Shown piece after piece: positions 1 to 6,683 of a DNA stretch of 64,000 bases (positions are counted from its first letter, which is position 1; each line of letters opens with the position of its first letter). Made by a program: the position numbers and the translations under genes. Source of the DNA: Acidobacteriaceae bacterium (GTDB taxonomy: Bacteria; Acidobacteriota; Terriglobia; Terriglobales; Acidobacteriaceae); the NCBI GenBank assembly GCA_025462735.1, contig JAOAPC010000015.1, positions 1 to 64,000 of the forward strand, written 5' to 3'. Under the pieces are notes generated by a model. It did not search any database. It saw only the letters and a list, made by a program, of their open reading frames with translations, and was not told the origin of the DNA.

Positions 1-268
1 GTTGTGCGCTGCTCTAGCAATCTATCAAGAAGAGGTATCGTGGGCATCGACAGTGGCTATGAAAACATCTCCCATAAAGGAACTCTTCGTTGCGACTAGT
101 GAGACACACAATGACTGGCGAAACATCGCCATTGCACTCATTGAGGAGCGGCCCGTAGCAAGCTCTCAGACCGTAAGCTGCTGAGAAATAAACTCCGTGC
201 TGTCACCGATTAGCAGAAAAGTTCGGAAATCGTTCTCTAGGGCCGACCAATATTTTCTCGCTTCCTCT
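1..268. other. Left edge, no gene recognised
   Basis: I see no convincing gene here. A short open frame at 2-184 (plus strand, TTG start) resembles nothing I know and may be chance or the end of a gene cut by the window edge. The sequence after about 290 is typical low-constraint intergenic DNA. Confidence 0.3.
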
Positions 269-637
269 CTAGAAGGATTCGCGCACGGGTCCGTGGTACC
301 CACCCTTCGCAAAAACGGCGAAGGATGGGGCACCCTCATTTATACTCCGCCCGAAAGGGTGGGCCACCCGCCGTTTCATTTGTTTGGGTCTTTCCGAAGG
401 GCTAGGCAGCGAAAGCAAGATGTACTTGAGGGCGTCCCGCAGGTGGTTGTCTTTGTCGACGATCGCTTCAGTCGGGTTCTTGCGCATCAGTTGTGACGCC
501 GAGAGTTGCTCACGACGGGTCCGCATCAGCTCCCAAAGCAGGTTGGGGCATCCGTTGGGAAAAACCCCATAGCGTTTTCGTGAGTAGTCGTAAGGACAAA
601 CAATCTTTAAGGTTGGCTCGCGGTGATCGAGATTCAG
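269..637 (-). pseudogene. Terminase-like C-terminal fragment (remnant)
   Basis: The minus-strand frame opens immediately after the stop codon of the HEAT-repeat gene (638-640), in the same frame, and reads through about 85 residues without a proper start; the first Met is at 526. The core has the motif NHLRDALKYILLSL preceded by PNLLWELMRTRREQ, the pattern seen near the C-terminus of phage terminase large subunits and related packaging ATPases (the DxxNHxxDALRY motif of the nuclease end). The N-terminal ATPase domain is absent. After the motif the frame runs into intergenic repeat-like DNA, including a 7-bp hairpin at 304-324 (CCTTCGC/GCGAAGG). I read it as a decayed prophage or phage-derived fragment; family assignment is by motif memory only. 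Confidence 0.45.
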
Positions 638-1666
638 TTACTGAACTCCTCGACTCTTCGCCCATTCTTTCCAATGAGCTCCATACTTCTGTTGATGATC
701 ATGAAACTCTGATTCACTCGGGCCTCCCCACCCGACTTTATTGACAATATCCGAGAGACCGCGGACAGCATAGAAGCGGACCTTCTCATCTGGATCGTCC
801 AGGCTTTTGATCAACAAATCAATTGTCGATCGGTCATTAATGTGCCATAGGGCCTGGGTTGCGGCCTCACGCACAGAATCATCCGGCGCCCGAAGGAGAG
901 AGCGAAGCGCCGGAACAGCTTGCGGAGCCTTGATGTGATTTCCTATCGTGTATAGGAGCCACTCTCGACCGCTTTGCGTAGCGGTGCCTTCCAGCAACAG
1001 GTTGGCTACGTTGGGTAGTTCGCTGAAGTCCCCAAAGCGGATCAGTTCGGCCTGCACCTTCTCAGCAAATTCAGGATCATCCCGCGAGGAAGTCAATGCA
1101 CGCCTCAGGGCTCCTACCGTCTTACCGTCAGCGGGAAGTGCATCATCGATCCCGAGAATCTGATATTTGTCTGAGGTAGATGCTTCGGGTGATTCGAGGA
1201 CGCGCAGCATCTCCCCGAGCACCGAGCCCGCAGGATCCAACGACGGAGTTTCTGAGTCCACGGTGTCTGGAACTGCGGGGAAATCCGGATAGTACGGGTC
1301 TGTGAGTCGAAGTGTGTTTCCTTGGCCACTCAGGAACACGATCCTCGTGCCGGTATGTAGACCACGATAACCGTTGTAGACCGTAGGAAGTGTGTAGGTG
1401 ACGGTGATGTGATCCAAGATGGGTCCCTTGATTGTCCTTCTCACGGAAATGTCGGCTGAGTATGAGTTGCCCTGAAGCCACTGGCCTCGAAACTGTAATG
1501 GCCGCGCGACTCCCAGGTCCTTAATTTCCGTGATATCACCCACCAGAATCAGGCTGGCCTCTTCGGTTACGCGTTCAATGGTGAAGTTAGGGACGCCAGT
1601 GGCATAAGACGAGCAACTCATACCAGCGAGCAGTACCACGAACCATATGCTACTTTTTGTTTTCAT
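638..1666 (-). CDS. Exported HEAT-repeat protein
   Basis: 342 residues with an N-terminal signal peptide (charged start, hydrophobic stretch, AGMSCSSYA region around residues 14-24; a lipobox is possible but not canonical). Residues about 25-130 have no family I recognise. Residues about 225-310 contain HEAT/armadillo-like helical repeats, seen in AVPALRSLLRAPDDSVREAA and TIDLLIKSLDDPDEKVRFYA. Such repeats act as protein-binding scaffolds. It lies 15 bp downstream of the 325-residue secreted protein gene on the same strand, so the two are probably co-transcribed. Exact role unknown. Confidence 0.75.
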   Translation of the reverse strand: MKTKSSIWFVVLLAGMSCSSYATGVPNFTIERVTEEASLILVGDITEIKDLGVARPLQFRGQWLQGNSYSADISVRRTIKGPILDHITVTYTLPTVYNGYRGLHTGTRIVFLSGQGNTLRLTDPYYPDFPAVPDTVDSETPSLDPAGSVLGEMLRVLESPEASTSDKYQILGIDDALPADGKTVGALRRALTSSRDDPEFAEKVQAELIRFGDFSELPNVANLLLEGTATQSGREWLLYTIGNHIKAPQAVPALRSLLRAPDDSVREAATQALWHINDRSTIDLLIKSLDDPDEKVRFYAVRGLSDIVNKVGWGGPSESEFHDHQQKYGAHWKEWAKSRGVQ

Positions 1667-1681
1667 ACTGCCTCCATCAGC

Positions 1682-2659
1682 CTATTGCGGCGGCTGAACC
1701 GGAATCTGAATTGAATCGTGCTGTCCGTGGTCGCCGTAATATCCGAGCTGGTCTGACTGCACCTGCACTCCCCCCGAAGTATCGTTTCCAGCATAGATCA
1801 CCTGCGGAATCCAGCGATAGCGGGTTGCTTCTGTTTCCTGACCATTACAAGTCGGCGGTGGCTGGGGTGCTGGAGAGACATTTAGCAGTGGAGGAGCAAG
1901 ACGGTCCGTAAGCGGATTCGTGCTCCCCCCACTTGTGCCAATGCCGTAATTACACCAATTGCTTGAATTCTGGCAATGTGCGGCTTGCAGCGATTCATTC
2001 CAATTTATGTCAGTACCCATTGTGCCGCCCAGGTTATCTAAGAGGTCATACTTTATTTGCGTCTCATAGGTCTCAGGCGAGGGGTTGCAGAAGGTCTGTC
2101 GGGGCCTGGGTTTCAATTTCCATGGAGTTTTCGCCGTCATAGTGAACGGACTCGACCCGAGTCCGTTTGCCGTCGCTGTTATCGAAATGTCTCCGGCTTG
2201 GCCGCTGAAATTTGTTCCGGTACTCGAAACAGTGATTTCTGCGCCTGTTGTAGCCGAAAGCTTTACTTTAGAGTCCGATTGCTGCACAGCCCACGATGTT
2301 GATGCTCCCCCAGTCGAGCTGAGTGTGACAGATGTGGGGTAGGCGGACGAAGCCGGGTTTTGTCCATTGAACCACCACACAGTATTCGACCCGGAAATGA
2401 TAGGAACCGAAATCCCAGAAGCAAGGATGGAAGAAAATATCCCACCCATTACAGAGCATTGGACTGCTCCCGAGACAGTGACCTGACACTCAGGAGAGTT
2501 CGGATCGCCGAATATCGGGTCACAGTCCTCGGTGTCAGCCGTCGCTACGGCATTATAGAGTTGAAGCACTCCGACAGACGATCCGTTTGCAGGATTGCCA
2601 CCGCTACCAAATTCAATTGGGTCGTCGTAACACCTGCGTAACCTGCGCGCCAGCCACAA
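1682..2659 (-). CDS. Hypothetical secreted protein, N-terminus uncertain
   Basis: 325 residues, rich in Ser, Thr, Gly and Asn, with six or more cysteines and a stretch around residues 105-175 (SVTLSSTGGASTSW, TTGAEITVSSTGTNF) resembling bacterial Ig-like beta-sandwich repeats. The C-terminal third has a distinctive RYRWIPQVIYAGNDTSG segment. The assigned start gives an Arg-rich N-terminus (MWLARRLRRC) without a clear signal peptide, so either the true start is elsewhere or the gene has lost its 5-prime end. It is divergent from the NlpC/P60 gene, whose start lies only 19 bp away, and is followed by the HEAT-repeat gene. No function can be assigned. Confidence 0.6.
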   Translation of the reverse strand: MWLARRLRRCYDDPIEFGSGGNPANGSSVGVLQLYNAVATADTEDCDPIFGDPNSPECQVTVSGAVQCSVMGGIFSSILASGISVPIISGSNTVWWFNGQNPASSAYPTSVTLSSTGGASTSWAVQQSDSKVKLSATTGAEITVSSTGTNFSGQAGDISITATANGLGSSPFTMTAKTPWKLKPRPRQTFCNPSPETYETQIKYDLLDNLGGTMGTDINWNESLQAAHCQNSSNWCNYGIGTSGGSTNPLTDRLAPPLLNVSPAPQPPPTCNGQETEATRYRWIPQVIYAGNDTSGGVQVQSDQLGYYGDHGQHDSIQIPVQPPQ

Positions 2660-2678
2660 ACCGCATCACAATGTCGGC

Positions 2679-3191
2679 ATGCTGATCGGTCGAAAACCCG
2701 TGGCGTTGGCTATCGCTCTTTGGGCATTATCGCTCTCCTCGTGTCTAGCTCAGAAAACCGCCTCTGGCGCAGTTCGGCCGGTGCGTACGAGTCGAGAATA
2801 CGCTCCTGATACGTTCACGCTGGACGATGGTCTGTCGGTAATTGCCGCAGCCCTCGACTGGCGCTCCGGTCGTATGCGCGATTGCTCACACCTCGTGCAC
2901 GCAATATATGAGCGGGCGGGCTTCTCTTACCCGTACGCCAGTTCTTCCGACCTTTATCGAGGAACCGACGATTTTCGGCGAGTGGCCGATCCTCAACCAG
3001 GGGATCTGGTGGTCTGGCGTGGGCATGTCGGTATCGTGGTTAATCCAGCGCAGAGCGTTTTCTTCAGCTATCTGCGCCACGGTCCTGGAACCGACAACTA
3101 TGACGCGCAATATTGGAGACGACGGGGCCAGGCCAGATTCTACCGCTACATCAAAAACGGATCAGCAGGAGATGCGGCGAGGTCACAATAA
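2679..3191 (+). CDS. NlpC/P60-type cell-wall peptidase lipoprotein
   Basis: 170 residues. The N-terminus is a lipoprotein signal with lipobox LSSC (Cys22), which predicts a membrane-anchored mature protein. The catalytic pattern of NlpC/P60 cysteine peptidases is visible: RDCSHLVHAIYERAG (nucleophile Cys69) and PGDLVVWRGHVGIVV (His116). These enzymes cleave gamma-D-glutamyl-diaminopimelate or related bonds in peptidoglycan stem peptides. The third catalytic residue is less certain; His134 is a candidate. The domain is compact and lacks SH3 or LysM targeting modules. It stands alone on the plus strand, divergent from a secreted protein gene. Confidence 0.8.
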   Translation: MLIGRKPVALAIALWALSLSSCLAQKTASGAVRPVRTSREYAPDTFTLDDGLSVIAAALDWRSGRMRDCSHLVHAIYERAGFSYPYASSSDLYRGTDDFRRVADPQPGDLVVWRGHVGIVVNPAQSVFFSYLRHGPGTDNYDAQYWRRRGQARFYRYIKNGSAGDAARSQ

Positions 3192-3287
3192 TTACCACCA
3201 CTCTGCATTACCTGAAATTTTGCTGCGGTATTCCAAAATGTGAATCGCTGGGATTTGCGTCTTGAGTGGGATGAAAAACTCAGGAAA

Positions 3288-3309
3288 GGTCGGACCGGAA
3301 GGTCCGACC
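3288..3309 (-). terminator. Hairpin downstream of the Gly/Tyr-rich gene
   Basis: Perfect 9-bp stem GGTCGGACC/GGTCCGACC with a 4-base loop, 12 bp beyond the stop codon of the minus-strand gene at 3322; on that strand it is followed by TTTCC. Probably an intrinsic terminator. Its sequence resembles the GTCGGACA/TGTCCGAC palindromes near 19.6 kb, so it may be a repeat recruited as a terminator. Confidence 0.6.
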
Positions 3310-3321
3310 CTGAGAAAATAG

Positions 3322-3867
3322 TTACCTGCGGCCGCCGTGGCCGCCACCACCGTGGAACCCTCCCCCGCCGTAGCCGCCGTGACCACCACCTGAGTAGCCG
3401 CCGCCGTAGCTGCCACGACCGCCGCCTGAGTAGCTACCTCGATAGTTGTTGCCACCGCGATACCCGCCGCCGTATCCAGAGCGGCCATCGTAAGCACGTC
3501 CGCTATATGCATGCCCGTAGTTTCCGCCTCCGCCGTATCCCGAATGGCCGTAGTAGCGGTTTCGGTAGTAGCGGTATCCACGGTCACCGTAGTAGCTGCG
3601 TCCGTAATAGCCGTGGTACCAAGGACCGGCGCCGATAAATACGCCGCCGACAAAGTAGCTAGGCGCATAGTAACCATAGGGTGCGCAAGCGTACGGGGAG
3701 TAGTCATAGTAGCCATAAGTGCAGACCGGTGGCCCGTAGGCCGAGTAGTCGTAATCGGAGTAACCGTAGTCGCCGCCTACGCCGACGCCAATCGAAACCT
3801 GTGCCGACGCGCTTGCGGCAGCGAGAAACAACACTCCCAACATCGCGATGTATTTTAGATAAGACAT
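3322..3867 (-). CDS. Gly/Tyr-rich exported protein
   Basis: 181 residues. It starts with a clear Sec signal peptide (hydrophobic residues 8-19, cleavage likely after ASASA at about residue 22). The mature part has two low-complexity zones: residues about 30-110 with Tyr-rich YGYYDYSPYA and GPWYHGYYG segments, and residues about 110-181 made of GGGY/GGYGG repeats ending in HGGRR. This resembles glycine/tyrosine-rich surface or cell-wall-associated proteins common in Acidobacteriota; no catalytic motif is present. A role in envelope structure, adhesion or metal binding through the His-rich tail (GGGHGG, GGFHGG) is conceivable but unproven. A hairpin terminator follows. Confidence 0.75.
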   Translation of the reverse strand: MSYLKYIAMLGVLFLAAASASAQVSIGVGVGGDYGYSDYDYSAYGPPVCTYGYYDYSPYACAPYGYYAPSYFVGGVFIGAGPWYHGYYGRSYYGDRGYRYYRNRYYGHSGYGGGGNYGHAYSGRAYDGRSGYGGGYRGGNNYRGSYSGGGRGSYGGGYSGGGHGGYGGGGFHGGGGHGGRR

Positions 3868-4036
3868 TCATTCTCCCCCTCCGAGCTCGCACAACGTCCT
3901 TGGAACAGGCGACCCGGAAGGCTTCCCAGCGGTAAGCCTGGAGAAGCCACACATCAGTTTCAAACCCCAACATGGCCCAATAGTTGCGGTGAGGGCTTCA
4001 CGGCTTGCCGCTGCACGTATTTGCGTGGGGTGATTT

Positions 4037-5374
4037 TTACTGCAGCTTCAGAATGTCTTGCGCGGCACGCTTTCCGCTGGCGATGGCGCCGTGAACAGTC
4101 CCGTTGTGACCAGAAGTATCAGTAGCTTCGCCAGCGAAGAACAGAGTGTTGGCAATCGGCGAGCCGAGAACTTGCTGGCACCCTTCACCTCCGACTTTTA
4201 CGTAGCTATATGCACCGCGCGAGAAGGGATCAGAATCCCAATCGTGAGAGTACGAGGCAACCACTTGCGCTAAGACGCGCGACTTGTCGACGTGCAGCAG
4301 CTGGCTCAGAGATTGGATTGCTTTATCAGTGATTGCATCCTTAGTCATTCCTGCAAGGCCTTCCGCGGACTTAGCAGGCGCCCATCCTGTGATGATCGGC
4401 ACAGGTTCGGGCATCTGCGTCCACCAGGTGGGAAAGAAATTGTCGCGAGAGAAAAGAAAACTTAGGTTACGTGGTGTGGCGGAATCGCATCTTCCGCGCA
4501 GGTCTTGCCAGAAGCGCTCACGAAAACATAGCGTCACGCGAACGACTTTGCCCATGGCGAGCTTTTTGAGTGCAGCTTTCTTCTCGGCCGGCAAGTGAGG
4601 CTCAAAGCCTACGGGCTGTGGCTGCGCCTGGAGCACCCCGAGCGGCAAAGTGATGAGCGCGCGCGAAGCGGAAAAGCTGGTCGCGTGAGAACCGGTCGCG
4701 GCAATCTCCACCGAGCCGAAATTCCATTTGATGGCGTTGACCAACGTGTTCACATGAATCGGAACACGCCGCTCCTTCAGTTCCTTTAAAAAAACGTCGA
4801 GGAGCTTTTGATATCCGCCAGCGATGTGGAAGGCGCGGTCACCTTCAATTTGCTCATCTGCGCGGCGGCTGTCCACGAGCCAGCGGACGCTCACCAAGCC
4901 CGGATCGGCAGCGTTGAATCCGCTGACGTAGCCGGTGGCCCATTGCTTGGCTTCTTCGTGATCTTTTCCAGGGAAGCGGCGCGCAAGAAAATCGAGAAAC
5001 GATTCGTCGCGGCTGCGGCCTCTATTAGCGTCGTCGTAATCGTTATCCATGGCTTCCAGGATTTTGTCGGCCTGAGCAAAGAAATCACATTTTTGAAGGC
5101 GGTCATCGATTGAGCACCACATGTCGCCTTCAACTTCTGTGACCTTGAGTTTGTGCTGCTGTACCGGGCCCCAAATTTCGGGCGGCAAGCCATGAATGAA
5201 TTCAGCTCCGAGCTCGACGGGATGATTGAGCGTCGGGTCCTGTTTAGTAAAAATGCGTCCGCCGATGCGGTCCCGAGCTTCGAGAATTTCAATGTGAAGT
5301 CCGGCGCGACTCAACTCGAGCGCTGCGGAAAGTCCGGCAACTCCGGCGCCGACAATTAAGACATCGGTGGGCAT
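4037..5374 (-). CDS. Flavin-containing amine oxidase family protein
   Basis: 445 residues, usual length for the monoamine oxidase/polyamine oxidase superfamily. The N-terminus carries the FAD dinucleotide-binding fold, VLIVGAGVAGLSAALELSRAG followed by the acidic end of beta-2 (EILEARDRIGGRI). The C-terminus has the second FAD motif FFAGEATDTSGHNGTVHGAIASG, placed as in MAO and spermine oxidases. These enzymes oxidise amines to imines with release of hydrogen peroxide. No signal peptide, so it is probably cytosolic. The substrate cannot be told from sequence. It follows the sod gene on the same strand after a 124-bp gap holding a palindromic repeat. Confidence 0.85.
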   Translation of the reverse strand: MPTDVLIVGAGVAGLSAALELSRAGLHIEILEARDRIGGRIFTKQDPTLNHPVELGAEFIHGLPPEIWGPVQQHKLKVTEVEGDMWCSIDDRLQKCDFFAQADKILEAMDNDYDDANRGRSRDESFLDFLARRFPGKDHEEAKQWATGYVSGFNAADPGLVSVRWLVDSRRADEQIEGDRAFHIAGGYQKLLDVFLKELKERRVPIHVNTLVNAIKWNFGSVEIAATGSHATSFSASRALITLPLGVLQAQPQPVGFEPHLPAEKKAALKKLAMGKVVRVTLCFRERFWQDLRGRCDSATPRNLSFLFSRDNFFPTWWTQMPEPVPIITGWAPAKSAEGLAGMTKDAITDKAIQSLSQLLHVDKSRVLAQVVASYSHDWDSDPFSRGAYSYVKVGGEGCQQVLGSPIANTLFFAGEATDTSGHNGTVHGAIASGKRAAQDILKLQ

Positions 5375-5448
5375 GGCTGAAGTTGGATGCTGAGATTCCT
5401 AAATGGCTGAGTTGCTGGAACTGAAATACGCGCGTCGGGCAAGAGAGA

Positions 5449-5472
5449 AGGGCGGGCGGGGACGCCCGCCCT
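5449..5472. repeat. Palindromic repeat, GC-rich family
   Basis: 10-bp stem (AGGGCGGGCG/CGCCCGCCCT) with loop GGGA; on the minus strand it reads TGGAGGGCGGGCG-TCCC-CGCCCGCC. It matches the elements at 13871-13904 and inside ligA (about 16.55-16.71 kb) in stem core and TCCY loop. It lies 27 bp past the sod stop codon and may also terminate sod transcription. Confidence 0.7.
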
Positions 5473-5498
5473 CCACAAACATTACTCCCACAAACTAA

Positions 5499-6143
5499 TT
5501 AACGAGCGGCCAGTGCAGGTTCTAACTTGCCCGACTTGAACGTTTCGTAACGATGGTTGATTTCTTCCCAGTTCACCACGTTCCACCACGCAGCGAGATA
5601 CTCCGGCCGCCGATTGTTGTACTTGAGGTAATAGGCGTGCTCCCATACGTCGTTGCCGAAGATCGGATACAGGCCCTGGGAGAGCGGATTATCCTGGTTC
5701 GGCGTACCGGTGATCTGCACTTCGCCGCCGGGCTTGCCGGCGAGCCATACCCAGCCGCTGCCGAATTGCTTGACGCCCGCATCGTTGAACTTGGTTTTGA
5801 AATCGTTGAAGTTCCCGAAGCTCTTCTTGATAACTTCTGCAATCGGACCACTCGGATCGCCGCCACCTTTCGGCTTCATGATCTTCCAATACATTGAATG
5901 ATTCACATGTCCGCCGCCGTTGTTGCGAACTGCGACGCGAATGTCCTCAGGGACGGAACTCAGGTCACGAATCAGATCTTCCGCGCTCTTGGACTGCAGG
6001 TTGGGATGCTTCTCCAGCGCGGCATTCAGATTTTTCACGTAAGCGCCGTGATGCATGTCATGGTGAAGTTTCATTGTCTGGGTGTCGATCACGGGCTCCA
6101 GGGCAGAGTAGTCGTACGGCAATGGGGGTACTTCGTGCGCCAT
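5499..6143 (-). CDS. sodA: Superoxide dismutase, Mn-type signature
   Basis: 214 residues, standard length for the Fe/Mn superoxide dismutase family, which converts superoxide to oxygen and hydrogen peroxide. The metal ligands are all visible: His27 (KLHHDMHH), His82 ([11 protein letters not shown]), Asp165 and His169 ([11 protein letters not shown]). Gly-rich GGGH before His82 and Gln150 in PNQDNPL favour manganese or a cambialistic enzyme over a strict iron enzyme; this is family knowledge and not proof. No export signal, so it is cytosolic. The gene appears to stand alone, with a palindromic repeat after it. Confidence 0.95.
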   Translation of the reverse strand: MAHEVPPLPYDYSALEPVIDTQTMKLHHDMHHGAYVKNLNAALEKHPNLQSKSAEDLIRDLSSVPEDIRVAVRNNGGGHVNHSMYWKIMKPKGGGDPSGPIAEVIKKSFGNFNDFKTKFNDAGVKQFGSGWVWLAGKPGGEVQITGTPNQDNPLSQGLYPIFGNDVWEHAYYLKYNNRRPEYLAAWWNVVNWEEINHRYETFKSGKLEPALAAR

Positions 6144-6365
6144 AATTCTTCCTCCAAAATGAAAGATGATTTGTTCGGCCGCAAAGATGCAATCAGGCAG
6201 TCGTCAGTGATCAGTGGCTAGTGGTCAGTAAAAACTACGTAAGCCGATAACGATACTGATCGCTGCGCACTGGCTACTTATCTATTGTCCACCAATCAAG
6301 ATAAGTTTGCACGTAGCTGGAACGCTTGCAGTTAAAGAATTGCGAGACGAAGTAGCATTGTGGAA

Positions 6366-6515
6366 CTAATTTGCGAAGAGTCGCCGTTTGATTTCCAGCT
6401 CACGCCGAAGCAGGGTGCGGTTAAGTTCTTCAACCAGCTGAATGAGTTTTTCTGGATCTTGCTCACGGCTTGCGGCTTCAGAGAGCGCACGCCAATCTTG
6501 CGTTTCAGCTCGCAT
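6366..6515 (-). CDS. Conserved-looking 49-residue acidic/basic helical protein
   Basis: A 49-codon frame starting ATG at 6515 and ending TAG at 6366. It has an exceptionally strong ribosome-binding site, GGAGGTGA, 5-8 bp before the start. The product begins MRAETQDWRALSEAASREQD and continues with PEKLIQLVEELNRTLLRREL; it is highly charged and predicted all-helical. Small proteins with a W-R-x-L-x-E-x-A-x-E-x-DP-x-KL pattern are familiar to me from Acidobacteriota, without known function. It has no signal peptide or membrane segment. It lies alone between sod and the TonB-dependent receptor gene, on the same strand as both. Confidence 0.7.
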   Translation of the reverse strand: MRAETQDWRALSEAASREQDPEKLIQLVEELNRTLLRRELEIKRRLFAN

Positions 6516-6683
6516 TAGGTCACCTCCGTAAGATCGATTTCACCTGTTTACCTTGCATTTGCCATGCCAAGGCTGACCGGGGTCGTATTTTCTGTGACTT
6601 AGAGTCATGGCGTTCAGACTCAGCTAAGTAAGAAATTCCGATCAGGTCAGAAGGTTCACGTCAGGAACACTGGATTCTCGGTT

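Noticed and set aside
2-184. 60-residue open frame at the left edge
   Set aside because: TTG start, no domain, no ribosome-binding site that can be judged at the window edge; not called as a gene.
3192-3716. Long Ala/Thr-rich frame opposite frame of the Gly/Tyr-rich gene
   Set aside because: Produced by the GC-rich repeats of the real gene at 3322-3867; low-complexity shadow.
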